Notes: generated by a model not told the origin, from the letters alone. A stretch of 64,000 nt of DNA from Nocardia brasiliensis NBRC 14402 (GCF_000308475.2 NZ_BAFT02000068.1:1-64000); one strand, 5' to 3'; shown: positions 43,326 through 54,591, counted from the first letter of the stretch. Made by a program: numbers and translations.

Positions 43326-44131
43326 ATGTCGGATACCGCAGCGCGGGCAGGCATTACGGCCGAGCAGGACGAGAGCGGAACGGACGCCGCGTCTTCGGCC
43401 GCGGTGCGCTCGGAAACGGCGGCATTGCAAGCGGTTTCGCGGCCCACCGGCACGGCGATCGTGGCGGGCATCGCGGTGGTCCTCGTGCTCGGCGCGCTGA
43501 CCCGCTACTTCGACACCCAGGTCCCGCGGTGGGCGGTGGGCACGCCGCTGCAGCGGGTGGCGAAGTCGATCGAGTTCCCGGTGTACGCCATCGCGATCGG
43601 CCTGCTCGGCAACTCGCGCTGCGCGACCGGCTTTCGGCCGGGTTCCGCACCGAATTCTTCATCAAGACCGGTGTGGTGCTGCTCGGCGCCTCGATCAACC
43701 TGAAGATCCTGGTGACCGCGGCGGGGCCGTCGATCCTGCAGGCTGTTGCCGATCACCGTGGTGTTCGGGTTCACCTGGTGGCTGGGCGGGCGGCTCGGGC
43801 TCGACGACAAGCTGCGGGCGCTGCTGTCCTCCGCGGTGTCGATCTGCGGCGTGAGCGCGGCCATCGCGGCGGCGGGTGCGGTGCAGGCGCGGCGCGAGCA
43901 GATCGCTTACGCGGCCTCGCTGGTGATCATCTTCGCGCTGCCGTCGATCTTCCTGCTGCCGTGGCTCGCGGACGTGCTGGGACTGTCCGACGCGGTGGCG
44001 GGCGCGTGGATCGGCGGCAACATCGACACCACGGCGGCGGTCGCGGCCTCCGGCGCCATCGCGGGGGAGCAGGCGCTGCAGATCGCCACCATCGTGAAGA
44101 CCACGCAGCACGCGCTGATCGGCCTGATTCC
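43326..44131 (+). pseudogene. Broken YeiH/UPF0324-family membrane protein gene
   Basis: The frame starting at 43326 encodes the N-terminus and first helices (IVAGIAVVLVLGALTRYF, VYAIAIGLLGN). Near 43611 one base is missing: the text should continue LALRDRLSAGFRTEFF but does so only in another frame. Near 43738 an extra base restores the first frame, which then gives LLPITVVFGFTWWLGGRLGL and SSAVSICGVSAAIAAAG, WIGGNIDTTAAVAASG. Similarity stops after TTQHALIGLI at about 44131, so the last helices are gone. The family is annotated as putative sulfate exporters. Two shifts plus a lost 3' end point to true decay. Confidence 0.75.
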
Positions 44132-44284
44132 AGTTCGCGCGCCCGGGTGTGGGGGATCGCGGTTACCGCGTCCGGCCTATTCCCCTCGACTTCACGAAAT
44201 GTTCACGATGTGTCGGCAACACTGTGCGGTGTGTCGGGCGAAATACACGGAGAGAACGTCGGAGCGCGGTGGCGGATGCCGACG

Positions 44285-44509
44285 ATGAGCTATGGGAAGG
44301 CGTCGATGGAAGCGGAGACCGAGCGGGCCGTCGGCATCGAGTACGGCAGGCCGGAATCCGTCGTCGGCGCGCCGGTGTGGCCGCGGGTGCGCAACATCCT
44401 GATCCTGGCCGGTGATGTGGTGGGCGTCGTCGTCCTGATCGTCGCGGTGGCGCTGATCGGATCACACGGCACCGCACTGGATTTCATGACGATCTTCACC
44501 GGCCACTGA
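44285..44509 (+). CDS. Small single-pass membrane protein
   Basis: A 74-residue protein with a polar N-terminal half and one membrane helix (ILILAGDVVGVVVLIVAVALIG). No family recognised. It lies between the broken YeiH gene and the RecB-like gene. The corresponding slot in M. tuberculosis, as I recall, holds Rv2120c, a membrane protein of greater length. An in-frame ATG at 44276 is possible. Neither start has a clear ribosome binding site. Confidence 0.5.
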   Translation: MSYGKASMEAETERAVGIEYGRPESVVGAPVWPRVRNILILAGDVVGVVVLIVAVALIGSHGTALDFMTIFTGH

Positions 44510-44513
44510 ACGG

Positions 44514-46336
<1,823 letters not shown>

Positions 46337-46350
46337 CGCGCGCGCTGAGA

Positions 46351-46442
46351 CCGCCTTCACCGCGACCGGAAGATCCCCCTTCGATCGGTATCCCTACCCG
46401 GTGAGCCGACCGATCGAAGGTCGCGGCGTGCGGCGAAGGCGG
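46351..46442. terminator. Bidirectional structured terminator between trmI and lppK
   Basis: CCTTCGATCGGT (46378-46389) and ACCGATCGAAGG (46409-46420) are perfect arms. Further arms CGCGACC/GGTCGCG and CGCCTTC/GAAGGCG enclose them, making one long stem. It sits between two convergent genes and can serve both. Confidence 0.55.
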
Positions 46443-46451
46443 TCGCGTCGA

Positions 46452-46964
46452 TCAGGCCGGGACGCAGGGCGCCTGGGCGAAGCCCAGCAGCAGGCAGCCG
46501 CTGGCGTCGGAGAGCTTCCAGGTGCCGCCGACGTTCTCCCACGTGAGTGGCATCGCGGGCGCGGCGCCGTGCGGCGAGGTGATGGTCACCTGCGCGGTGG
46601 CGGTGCTGCCCTGGGTTGTGACATCGGCCACTGCGTAGGTCAGGGTGCCGTATCCGGCCAAAGCCTTGTTCATCTGATCGATGTTCGCCGTACGCTTTTC
46701 GCCGTCGACGATGAGCTTGGCCTTGTCCGCGGTGGGTACCGCGGGATCGGACAATTCGACGAGCACGGCCTGCAACGAGTCGGCGGTCGGCGCGCCCGCC
46801 GCGGCGCTCGGCGCGGCACTGCTCGAGGCCACCACGCTGGAGGAAGAGGACTTGGTATCGGATTTGCCGTCATCGGAGCCGCAGCCCGACAGCCCGGCGG
46901 TAACGGCGAGCGCGGCCGCAGCGGTAGCAACAGAAACGCGCAGAATTCTGGTGGAAGGGAGCAA
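46452..46964 (-). CDS. lppK: Lipoprotein (LppK-like)
   Basis: A 170-residue lipoprotein. A signal peptide with lipobox LSGC (VTAAGLSGC region) is followed by a Ser/Ala/Lys-rich linker and a compact domain of about 110 residues (ADSLQAVLVELSDPAVPTADKAKLIVDG...), similar in layout to mycobacterial low-molecular-weight lipoproteins such as LppK at the same locus. Function unknown. I chose the TTG at 46964, which gives a normal 28-residue signal peptide and has GAAAGG upstream. In-frame ATG at 47036 is the main alternative. Confidence 0.7.
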   Translation of the reverse strand: MLPSTRILRVSVATAAAALAVTAGLSGCGSDDGKSDTKSSSSSVVASSSAAPSAAAGAPTADSLQAVLVELSDPAVPTADKAKLIVDGEKRTANIDQMNKALAGYGTLTYAVADVTTQGSTATAQVTITSPHGAAPAMPLTWENVGGTWKLSDASGCLLLGFAQAPCVPA

Positions 46965-47143
46965 TTTCAGCAACCTTTCGGCTCGGTCGGCGAGCGGGCT
47001 CACCGAGTTCGGGTTAGGGCAGGCTAACATGGTCATCCGGCGGTCGATCGCAGCCCAGATGTGATCACGACGAAACCATGTCGGAAAGCGAGAACGGTTC
47101 GCGCCCGGTAGCGTTGATAGACCGGGACTGGGAGGAGCAGCAC

Positions 47144-48904
47144 ATGAGCCCCATCGAGAATTCGGATTCGGCGGCCTGGAGAGAGCTCGAGGCAGTACGT
47201 GCCGAGGCCGCTGCGCTCCGAAGGCAACTCGCCGATTCGCCGGATCGCGCACGGGAATTGGAAGCCCGCATCGATTCGCTGACCATTCGCAACACGAAGC
47301 TGATGGACACCCTCAAGGAGGCGCGCCAGCAGCTGGTCGCGTTGCGTGAGGAAGTCGATCGGCTGGGTCAGCCGCCGAGCGGCTACGGCATCCTGATCGG
47401 CGTGTACGACGATCAAACGGTCGACGTGTTCACTTCGGGTCGCAAGATGCGGTTGACCTGTTCGCCGAACATCGAGACCTCGACCCTCGAATACGGTCAG
47501 ACCGTCCGCCTCAACGAGGCGCTCACGGTGGTCGAGGCCGGCGTCTACGACGCGGTCGGCGAGATCGGCACCCTGCGCGAGATCCTCGACGACGGTCGCC
47601 GCGCGCTGGTGGTCGGCCACGCCGACGAGGAGCGCGTGGTCTGGCTGGCGGGTCCGCTGGCCAAGGTCGCCGAGATGGACGATCTGGAAGACCCCGACTC
47701 CCCGATTCGCAAACTGCGCCCCGGTGATTCGCTGCTGGTGGACACCAAGGCCGGCTTCGCGTTCGAGCGCATCCCCAAGGCCGAGGTCGAAGACCTTGTG
47801 CTGGAAGAGGTTCCGGATGTCGACTACGGCGACATCGGTGGCCTCGGCCGGCAGATCGAGCAGATCCGCGACGCGGTCGAACTGCCCTTCCTGCACAAGG
47901 ATCTGTTCCGGGAGTACGCGTTGCGCCCGCCCAAGGGCGTGCTGCTCTACGGTCCGCCCGGTTGCGGTAAGACGCTCATCGCCAAGGCGGTGGCCAACTC
48001 GCTGGCCAAGAAGATCGCCGAGGCGCGTGGTGAGGATGCCAAGGAAGCCAAGTCGTTCTTCCTGAACATCAAGGGCCCCGAGCTGCTGAACAAGTTCGTC
48101 GGCGAGACCGAGCGCCACATCCGGATCATCTTCCAGCGGGCGCGCGAGAAGGCGTCCGAGGGCACGCCGGTGATCGTGTTCTTCGACGAGATGGATTCCA
48201 TCTTCCGCACCCGCGGTTCGGGCGTGTCCTCCGATGTGGAGACCACGGTCGTGCCGCAGCTGCTCTCGGAGATCGACGGTGTCGAGGGCCTCGAGAACGT
48301 CATCGTGATCGGCGCCTCCAACCGCGAGGACATGATCGACCCCGCGATCCTGCGGCCCGGCCGGCTCGACGTGAAGATCAAGATCGAGCGTCCGGACGCC
48401 GAATCGGCCCAGGACATCTTCTCGAAGTACCTGGTCGAGGATCTGCCGCTGCACGCCGACGACGTCGCCGAGTTCGGCGGCGACAAGGCGATGTGCATCC
48501 GCGCCATGATCGATCGGGTGGTCGAGCGGATGTACGCCGAGAGCGAGGACAACCGCTTCCTGGAGGTCACCTACGCCAACGGTGACAAGGAGGTCCTGTA
48601 CTTCAAGGACTTCAACTCCGGCGCCATGATCCAGAACATCGTGGACCGGTCCAAGAAGTACGCCATCAAGTCCGTCCTCGACACTGGCAACCCGGGCCTG
48701 CGCATCCAGCATCTCTACGATTCGATCGTGGACGAGTTCTCCGAGAACGAGGACCTGCCCAACACCACGAATCCCGATGACTGGGCCCGCATCTCGGGCA
48801 AGAAGGGCGAACGCATCGTCTACATCCGCACCCTGGTGACCGGCAAGAACGCCAGCGCCAGTCGCGCGATCGACACCGAGTCCAACACCGGCCAGTACCT
48901 GTAG
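47144..48904 (+). CDS. mpa: Proteasome-associated AAA ATPase (Mpa/ARC)
   Basis: A 586-residue AAA+ unfoldase that takes pupylated proteins and feeds them to the 20S proteasome. The N-terminal coiled coil (about 10-75) binds Pup. Tandem OB domains follow (about 80-230). Walker A GPPGCGKT is at 270-277, Walker B is [10 protein letters not shown], and the arginine-finger region contains ILRPGRLD. The C-terminal GQYL motif docks the proteasome. GGAGGAG precedes the ATG at 47144; the frame opens earlier at 47078. Unusually, dop, pup and prcBA do not follow: a strong terminator and unrelated genes do. Confidence 0.95.
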   Translation: MSPIENSDSAAWRELEAVRAEAAALRRQLADSPDRARELEARIDSLTIRNTKLMDTLKEARQQLVALREEVDRLGQPPSGYGILIGVYDDQTVDVFTSGRKMRLTCSPNIETSTLEYGQTVRLNEALTVVEAGVYDAVGEIGTLREILDDGRRALVVGHADEERVVWLAGPLAKVAEMDDLEDPDSPIRKLRPGDSLLVDTKAGFAFERIPKAEVEDLVLEEVPDVDYGDIGGLGRQIEQIRDAVELPFLHKDLFREYALRPPKGVLLYGPPGCGKTLIAKAVANSLAKKIAEARGEDAKEAKSFFLNIKGPELLNKFVGETERHIRIIFQRAREKASEGTPVIVFFDEMDSIFRTRGSGVSSDVETTVVPQLLSEIDGVEGLENVIVIGASNREDMIDPAILRPGRLDVKIKIERPDAESAQDIFSKYLVEDLPLHADDVAEFGGDKAMCIRAMIDRVVERMYAESEDNRFLEVTYANGDKEVLYFKDFNSGAMIQNIVDRSKKYAIKSVLDTGNPGLRIQHLYDSIVDEFSENEDLPNTTNPDDWARISGKKGERIVYIRTLVTGKNASASRAIDTESNTGQYL

Positions 48905-48913
48905 GACACCCAC

Positions 48914-48950
48914 GAAAAAGCCGCGCTCCCCTTGGGAGCGCGGCTTTTTC
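48914..48950 (+). terminator. Strong intrinsic terminator after mpa
   Basis: GAAAAAGCCGCGCTCCC (48914-48930) and its exact complement (48934-48950) enclose a 3-nt loop and end in a T-run. It is the clearest rho-independent terminator in the window and can also act for the convergent gene at 48961. Confidence 0.9.
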
Positions 48951-48960
48951 TTTCATGCCG

Positions 48961-49305
48961 TCAGCGGAGGCGGACGTTGGTGACGATGCCGAAGAGGCCG
49001 ATGTTGGGGCTGCCTTTGCCGAGGCAGGAGACGGAGACGCCTTCGGCCAGGTTGCCGAAGGCGTATTGGGTGTAGGGGCCGATGACGGGCTGGAAGCCGT
49101 AGGTGAGGTGGAAACCGTTGCAGTCCAGGTCGACCACGCCCCAGCGGGCGGGGTCGCCGGGGCAGGTGACGGTGGCGCCGGTCAGTTGCCGGTCGAAGGC
49201 GCAGCCCTGGGCGTTCGCGGTGCCGGTTCCGGTGGCGACGGTGACGGCTGCGGCACCGAGGGCGACGCCGAAGACGGCGGCCAAGCCGCGCTGGCGCTTG
49301 TTCAT
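48961..49305 (-). CDS. Small secreted protein of unknown function
   Basis: A 114-residue exported protein. The signal peptide ends near TANAQG. The mature part of about 80 residues has four cysteines (GCAF, VTCPG, DCNGF, SCLGKG) that could form two disulfides. No family recognised. GGAGG stands before the ATG. It is convergent with mpa. Confidence 0.7.
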   Translation of the reverse strand: MNKRQRGLAAVFGVALGAAAVTVATGTGTANAQGCAFDRQLTGATVTCPGDPARWGVVDLDCNGFHLTYGFQPVIGPYTQYAFGNLAEGVSVSCLGKGSPNIGLFGIVTNVRLR

Positions 49306-49408
49306 ATGTCCTCCTTGGTCGGAATGACCTGATCATGGCCGGTGGTCGCGGCGGGGGAGTCCTCCGAACGGACGACTGCGGGTCGGAGATCGGGGCAGAC
49401 TTGGGCGC

Positions 49409-50656
49409 ATGACCAAGGAGATGAATCTGTCGGCGATCGTCGAGACGACCTCGGGCCCGGTGCGGGGCATCGCCGAAGGTGGCGTGACGGCGTATCGGGG
49501 TGTGCCCTATGCCGAGGCGAAACGGTTCGGCACGCCGGAACGGGCCGCTTGGACAGGCGTGCTGACGGCGGACGAATTCGGCCCGGCCGCACCGCAACTC
49601 GCCTCCCGGCTGGAACGGGTGATGGGTCCGTTCGAGGTGCCGCAGGCCGAGGATTGCCTGTCGCTCAACGTGTGGGCCCCACCCGGCGACGGCCATCCCG
49701 TGCTGGTGTTCCTGCACGGCGGCGGATTCTCCAGCGGCGCAGGCAGTCTCGACTGGTACGGCGGCGCGGAGTTCGCGGCCCGCGGCGAGGTCGTCGTGGT
49801 GACGGTGAACTATCGCCTCGGTGTCCTCGGCTATCTGCGCCTGCCCGGCATCAGCGACGGCAACCTCGGGCTGCTCGATCAGGTCGCCGCCCTCACCTGG
49901 GTGCGCGAGAACATCGCCGCGTTCGGCGGCGATCCGGATCGGGTGACGGCCGCGGGCCAGTCGGCGGGTGCGATCTCGCTGGTGGCGTTGCTCTCGGGCG
50001 AACCGGGCCGCGGGCTGTTCCAGCAGGCCATCTTGCAGAGCACGCCGCTCGGCATGGTGCCGGCGACACCGGAGGAAGCCGAGCAGACGGGCGTGAAACT
50101 GTTGCAGGAGTTGAACATCGAGGCCGCCCAACTCGACGCGGTCCCGGTGGCCGACCTGCTCGCCGCGCAGTTCGCGGTCGCGAGCCGAGCCCCGTCGGGG
50201 ATCCTGCCGCCGTTCCAGCTGACGGGTGACGGGACGCTGGTCGCCGCCGACCCGGTGGCTGCCGTCGGTCGCGAGGTGGACATCCCGATCCTGCTGGGCA
50301 CGACGCGCGACGAGGGGGCGGCCTTCCTCCCCGACGATCGCGACGCCATGGCGGCGGCGACGGAACACGTCTTCGCCGGTCCGGCCAGGCAGCTGGCTGC
50401 GACGCTCGAGGCGCGCGGCGTGGCGCCGTGGCTGTTCCGGTTCGACTGGCAGCCGGCCGACAGCCCGTTCGGCGCCTGCCACTGCCTCGAGCTGCCGTTC
50501 CTGCTCGGCGACGCGGCGGCGTGGCGGGCCGCGCCCATGCTGCGGGGCGAGCGTCCGCAGCAGCTGGTGGACGAGATGCGGGACAGCTGGCTCGCTTTCG
50601 TCACGACGGGTGATCCGGGCTGGTCGCGCGGCGACACCCGGCACTTCACTGGCTGA
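49409..50656 (+). CDS. Type B carboxylesterase
   Basis: A 415-residue alpha/beta hydrolase of the carboxylesterase B family. The oxyanion region FLHGGGFSSGAG, the nucleophile GQSAGAIS, the acid in DEGAAFL and the His in GACHCLELPF are all visible, with EDCLSLNVW near the N-terminus. It is shorter than eukaryotic members (about 500) but normal for actinobacteria. The ATG at 49409 is used. The start of the TetR gene lies 18 nt downstream, so they may share control. Confidence 0.86.
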   Translation: MTKEMNLSAIVETTSGPVRGIAEGGVTAYRGVPYAEAKRFGTPERAAWTGVLTADEFGPAAPQLASRLERVMGPFEVPQAEDCLSLNVWAPPGDGHPVLVFLHGGGFSSGAGSLDWYGGAEFAARGEVVVVTVNYRLGVLGYLRLPGISDGNLGLLDQVAALTWVRENIAAFGGDPDRVTAAGQSAGAISLVALLSGEPGRGLFQQAILQSTPLGMVPATPEEAEQTGVKLLQELNIEAAQLDAVPVADLLAAQFAVASRAPSGILPPFQLTGDGTLVAADPVAAVGREVDIPILLGTTRDEGAAFLPDDRDAMAAATEHVFAGPARQLAATLEARGVAPWLFRFDWQPADSPFGACHCLELPFLLGDAAAWRAAPMLRGERPQQLVDEMRDSWLAFVTTGDPGWSRGDTRHFTG

Positions 50657-50684
50657 CCGTGTTAATATCTGGCCGTGCGGTCAG
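50653..50684. promoter_or_regulatory. TetR promoter and likely auto-operator
   Basis: TAATAT (50663-50668) is 6 nt before the GTG at 50675, a leaderless layout. The inverted arms CTGACCG (50653-50659) and CGGTCAG (50678-50684) flank both, so a TetR dimer could bind over the -10 element and start codon and repress its own gene. Confidence 0.5.
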
Positions 50685-51310
50685 AAAATAGTACGGACGG
50701 CCAGCGAAAGTCGTTCATCGAGGAGGCGCGGCGCCGGCAGATCATCGCGTCGGCGGTGGAGGTGATCTCCGAGGTCGGGTACGGCAGCGCGTCGCTGGCG
50801 CGGATCGCGGAGCATGCCGGGATCTCGAAGGGGGTCATCTCCTACCACTTCGCGGGCAAAGACGAGCTGATGACGCAGCTGGTGGTGCAGCTGTACGTGT
50901 CCGGTGCCGAGCACATCGGCCCGCGGGTCGAGGCGGCGGTCGGGCGGCGGAACAAATTGCTGGCCTACATCGAATCCAATCTGGCTTTCATCGACGCCAA
51001 CCGGACCTACGTCGCGGCGCTGACCGATGTCGTCTGGAACCTGCGTGACGCGCACGGCAGCCCGAAGTTCGCCTCGGCCGAAGGGGAACGCGAGATCATC
51101 ACCCCGCTGATCGACCTCATGCTCGAGGGGCAGCAGGCCGGTGAGTTCGGCGAGTTCGACGCCGTGGCAATGGCGAAGTCCATTCGCGACGCCATCGACG
51201 GCGCGGCCGGCCGGACGATCCGGGAGTCCGGCTTCGATATGACCGCGTATGCCGCGCACATGTGCCGGCTGTTCGACCTGGCTACCCGGAAGGTGGGTGA
51301 CCATGACTGA
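50675..51310 (+). CDS. TetR-family regulator
   Basis: A 211-residue TetR protein. The HTH reads ASLARIAEHAGISKGVISYHFAGKDELM. The C-terminal domain is typical of ligand-responsive repressors. GTG start at 50675, probably leaderless. It overlaps the next gene by 8 bp and so is likely co-transcribed with the GT39 membrane protein. Targets may include the upstream esterase. Confidence 0.85.
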   Translation: MRSENSTDGQRKSFIEEARRRQIIASAVEVISEVGYGSASLARIAEHAGISKGVISYHFAGKDELMTQLVVQLYVSGAEHIGPRVEAAVGRRNKLLAYIESNLAFIDANRTYVAALTDVVWNLRDAHGSPKFASAEGEREIITPLIDLMLEGQQAGEFGEFDAVAMAKSIRDAIDGAAGRTIRESGFDMTAYAAHMCRLFDLATRKVGDHD

Positions 51311-52826
51311 TGTTGCGCAAGAACGAACGTCGCGCGTGGATGCGCGAGATCCGCTGCCGCCGTTCGCGTTCGCCGGCGTCGGGGTGATCGCGCTCGCCTC
51401 GACAGTCGGGCTGATCGCCGCGCTGAACCGGTACGGATTCTTCGGTGACGAACTGTATTTCGTGTCCGCCGGGCGCAGGCTCGCCTTCGGCTATGCCGAT
51501 CAGGGGCCGCTGCTGCCCGCGATCGCCCGGCTGATGGATCTGCTCGCGCCGGGATCGGTGACAGCGCAGCGTATTCCGGCGCTGCTCGTCACCATCGCCG
51601 CGATCGTCATCAGTGCGCAGATCGCCAGGGAGTTCGGCGGCTCCCGCACGGCGCAGACGCTGACCGCCGCCGCCTATGCGACGTCGCCGTTCCTGCTGGT
51701 GCAGGGCACGCAACTGGCCACCAACACGATCGACACCGCGCTGTGGGTGCTGATCAGCTGGCTGCTCATCCGCTGGGTGCGCACCAGGCAGGACGCGCTG
51801 CTGCTGGGGGCATCGCTGGCGACCGCGCTGGACATGCAGGTGAAGTGGTTGATCCCGTTCTTCTGGATCGCCGTCGCGATCGGCGTGCTGTGCTATGGGC
51901 CTCGCGAATTGCTTCGGCGGCCCGCGCTGTGGCTGGGTGCGGCGCTGGTCCTGCTGGTCAGCATGCCGAGCCTGCTCTGGCAGGCGAGCCACGACTGGCC
52001 GCAGCTGCGCCTCGGCGCGGTGATCGCCGAGGAGCAGGCCACCATCGGCGGTCGCTACACCTGGTTGCCGCTGGCGCTCGTCATGGCCGGACTGCTCGGC
52101 GCCGTGCTGCTGATCTACGGAATCGTGGTCCTGTTCCGCTGGGAACCATTGCGGCCGTACCGGTTTCTGGCGCTGATGCCGATCGTGCTGGCCGTGGTGT
52201 TCATCGTCACCGACGGCAGGCCGTACTACGCGGTCGGGTGCTATGCCGCGATCATGGCGGCGGGTGCGGTGCACTGGACCGAGCACCGGGCGCGCTGGCG
52301 CACCTTCGTCACGGTTCCCCTGGTCGTGGTCTCCGCGGTGATCGTGTACTTCTCGCTGCCGTTCACGCCGGAGTCCGAAATCGAACCGGCGAAGAGCGAC
52401 GCCGACGTCGGCCTGAACCTCTCGATCTACGGCCGGATCGGCTGGCCCGAACTCGCCGCCGACGTCGCGACCGCGTTCCGGTCGCTGCCCGAGCCGGTCC
52501 GCGCGGACACCGTTCTCATTGCCGACTCCTATTGGCAGGCAAGCGCTCTCGACGTGTTCGGCGAAGCGGACGGACTTCCCGCGGTCTACAGCCCCAACCG
52601 CGGATTCGGCTACTTCGGCACCCCGCCCGACACGGCGACCACGGTCCTCTGGGTGGGCGGCGAGGAAGCCGACCTGCACGCCCTGTTCGGCTCGGTGACG
52701 CCGATCGGCCGCGCGGACGCCCGCCTCGGCATCCCGGGCCTCACCCGGGACGCGACGATCTGGCGCTGCGAGCAGCCGCGTCGTCCGTGGTCGGAACAGT
52801 GGCCGGAGATGTTGCGGCTGAACTGA
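51303..52826 (+). CDS. GT39/ArnT-like membrane glycosyltransferase
   Basis: A 507-residue polytopic membrane protein with about 9-11 helices. FFGDELYF near residue 55 is the D-E motif of the first outside loop in PMT/ArnT-type glycosyltransferases, and YADQGPLLPAIARL follows, a family hallmark. The C-terminal about 130 residues are soluble and outside. Such enzymes transfer a sugar from a polyprenyl-phosphate carrier to an envelope acceptor; the acceptor here is unknown. The ATG overlaps the TetR stop by 8 bp. Confidence 0.8.
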   Translation: MTDVAQERTSRVDARDPLPPFAFAGVGVIALASTVGLIAALNRYGFFGDELYFVSAGRRLAFGYADQGPLLPAIARLMDLLAPGSVTAQRIPALLVTIAAIVISAQIAREFGGSRTAQTLTAAAYATSPFLLVQGTQLATNTIDTALWVLISWLLIRWVRTRQDALLLGASLATALDMQVKWLIPFFWIAVAIGVLCYGPRELLRRPALWLGAALVLLVSMPSLLWQASHDWPQLRLGAVIAEEQATIGGRYTWLPLALVMAGLLGAVLLIYGIVVLFRWEPLRPYRFLALMPIVLAVVFIVTDGRPYYAVGCYAAIMAAGAVHWTEHRARWRTFVTVPLVVVSAVIVYFSLPFTPESEIEPAKSDADVGLNLSIYGRIGWPELAADVATAFRSLPEPVRADTVLIADSYWQASALDVFGEADGLPAVYSPNRGFGYFGTPPDTATTVLWVGGEEADLHALFGSVTPIGRADARLGIPGLTRDATIWRCEQPRRPWSEQWPEMLRLN

Positions 52827-52896
52827 TCTCGCGCCTGGCATCGGGCTCGGCGAAATTCGGTGGCGGCGCACGCCGGCGCTCTGTCACGCTTCGTCC

Positions 52897-53652
52897 ATGG
52901 TCGACAAGGTCTTCACCGACACACGGCTGGCGGCGTTGTACGACCTGTTCAGTCCGGCCGACGGGCGGGCCGATTTCGAGTTCTACCTGCCGTTGGTCAT
53001 GAGCGCGCGGTCCGTGCTCGACCTCGGCTGCGGCACGGGCACGCTGCTGCACCGGGCGCGCGCGGCCGGGCACACCGGGCGGCTCTGCGGCGTGGACCCG
53101 GCCCCGGGGATGCTCGAGGTGGCACGGTCGCGCGCCGATATCGAATGGGTGCTCGGGGATATCGCGGCCGTGCGGGACCGGGACCGGCAGTTCGACCTCG
53201 TGGTGATGACCGGGCACGCGTTCCAGGCCCTGGTGGACGACGACGAACTGCGGTCCACCGTCGCGACCGTCGCCGCGGTGCTGCGGGAGACCGGAAGCTT
53301 CGTCTTCGAAACTCGCAATCCCGCTGTGCGGGAATGGGAAACGTGGGATCGCCGATATTCGGGGGAGGTCACCGACGACAGCGGCGCGGTCGTGCGGTGC
53401 GTGTGCGAGGTGCTGGAACCGGTGGCGGGCGATCTCGTTTCGTTCACCCACACCTTCAGCAGCGCGGGGTGGGCGCGGCCGGAGGTCAGCCATTCCACCT
53501 TGCGGTTTCTCGATTCGGCAGGGTTGGCGGAGCTGCTGTGCGGTGCGGGATTGATCGTCGCCGAACAGTTCGGGGACTGGGATCGGCGGTCGCCGGCCCC
53601 CGACTGCCCGGAGATCATCACCGTTGCGCGACATCCTCGATCGCAGGCGTGA
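52897..53652 (+). CDS. Class I SAM-dependent methyltransferase
   Basis: A 251-residue methyltransferase. Motif I is VLDLGCGTGTLLHRA, motif II CGVDPAPGMLEVA, and motif III FDLVVMTGHAFQ. The target is not evident. It starts at ATG 52897, 70 nt after the GT39 gene. A decayed hydrolase fragment overlaps and follows its end. Confidence 0.82.
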   Translation: MVDKVFTDTRLAALYDLFSPADGRADFEFYLPLVMSARSVLDLGCGTGTLLHRARAAGHTGRLCGVDPAPGMLEVARSRADIEWVLGDIAAVRDRDRQFDLVVMTGHAFQALVDDDELRSTVATVAAVLRETGSFVFETRNPAVREWETWDRRYSGEVTDDSGAVVRCVCEVLEPVAGDLVSFTHTFSSAGWARPEVSHSTLRFLDSAGLAELLCGAGLIVAEQFGDWDRRSPAPDCPEIITVARHPRSQA

Positions 53653-53662
53653 CCCGGTCACC

Positions 53663-53809
53663 GACTTTCCGCCGTTGCAGCCCGGCAAACCTGCCGTCGC
53701 GCCCGGGTATTTCGACTGGATCCGCAACTCGACCTACACCGAATACCGGAAGCGCTGGAGCATCCGCGAGCGCTACCCGAACATGCAGGTGCCGGTGCTG
53801 CACATCGGA
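53663..53809 (+). pseudogene. Remnant of a CocE/NonD-type hydrolase
   Basis: The segment GYFDWIRNSTYTEYRKRWSI and RERYPNMQVPVLHIG resemble the part of CocE/X-Pro-dipeptidyl peptidase-like hydrolases just before the catalytic Asp (usually VPVLHIGGWYD). Here it breaks off after HIG. Only about 50 residues remain and the rest of the gene is absent on both sides. Confidence 0.6.
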
Positions 53810-53828
53810 CCACAGGTGCCGGACATGA

Positions 53829-53860
53829 CAGTGGCGGCGCCCCGGGGGACGCCGCCACTG
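53829..53860. terminator. Hairpin between convergent genes
   Basis: CAGTGGCGGCG (53829-53839) and CGCCGCCACTG (53850-53860) are perfect 11-bp arms around a 10-nt loop. It lies just before the stop of the convergent cyclophilin gene and can end transcription from both sides. Confidence 0.6.
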
Positions 53861-53865
53861 CTGTC

Positions 53866-54591
53866 TTAGTTACGAGTGGTGGCTACGGATTTCAGCACGA
53901 CATTACTGACCGGTGCACCGTCCGAACCGCCCTGCGCGCCCGCGGCGGCCACCGACGTCAGGACGTCCATGCCGGCGGTGACGTGGCCGAACGGGGTGTA
54001 GTTCGGCGGCAGCTGGCTGTCCTGGTAGACGAGGAAGAACTGGCTGCCGTTGGTGTTCGGGCCCGCGTTCGCCATCGCGACCGTTCCGGCGGGATAGGTT
54101 GCGCCCGCGAGATTCTCGTCCGGGAACTCGTAGCCGGGGCCGCCCCTGCCGGTGCCCTGCGGGTCACCGCATTGCAGCACGTAGATGCCTGCCGTGGTGA
54201 GGCGATGGCACTTGGTGTTGTCGAAGTACTGCTCGTTGGACAGGAACGCGAACGAGTTGACCGTGCGCGGTGCGCGCGCAGGGTCAAGCGTGAGTTGCAC
54301 GTTGCCGCAGGTCGTGTCGAGGTTCGCCGTGTAGGTCGCACCGGTGTCGATGGTCATGCCGGGCTCGGCGGGCCACTGCTTGCCGTTCGGCGCCACACCC
54401 GCATCCGCGCATTGCGCGGGTTGCTGCGTCCGGACGCTCCAGGTCTGCGCGGACACACCACCGCTGGCGAACGCCGCCAGCGCGGCGGCGACCGCTGCCA
54501 CGCCGACCATTCGTAGGACCCCACGCGGTACCCCGAACCGCCAACCGTGCTTTCCGCTGTCGCTCTGCCGCCCCTGGACTTCGCTGCTCAC
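53866..54591 (-). CDS. Exported cyclophilin-type peptidyl-prolyl isomerase
   Basis: A 241-residue protein. A long signal or anchor segment (RMVGVAAVAAALAAFASGGVSA) leads to a cyclophilin domain with CHRLTTAGIYVLQCGDPQGTGRGGPGYEFPDE, TVAMANAGPNTNGSQFFLV and PNYTPFGHVTAGMD, the usual active-site order. It speeds proline isomerisation of exported proteins. GTG start with AAGGAG upstream. The upstream gap 54592-54807 contains no gene. Confidence 0.9.
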   Translation of the reverse strand: MSSEVQGRQSDSGKHGWRFGVPRGVLRMVGVAAVAAALAAFASGGVSAQTWSVRTQQPAQCADAGVAPNGKQWPAEPGMTIDTGATYTANLDTTCGNVQLTLDPARAPRTVNSFAFLSNEQYFDNTKCHRLTTAGIYVLQCGDPQGTGRGGPGYEFPDENLAGATYPAGTVAMANAGPNTNGSQFFLVYQDSQLPPNYTPFGHVTAGMDVLTSVAAAGAQGGSDGAPVSNVVLKSVATTRN

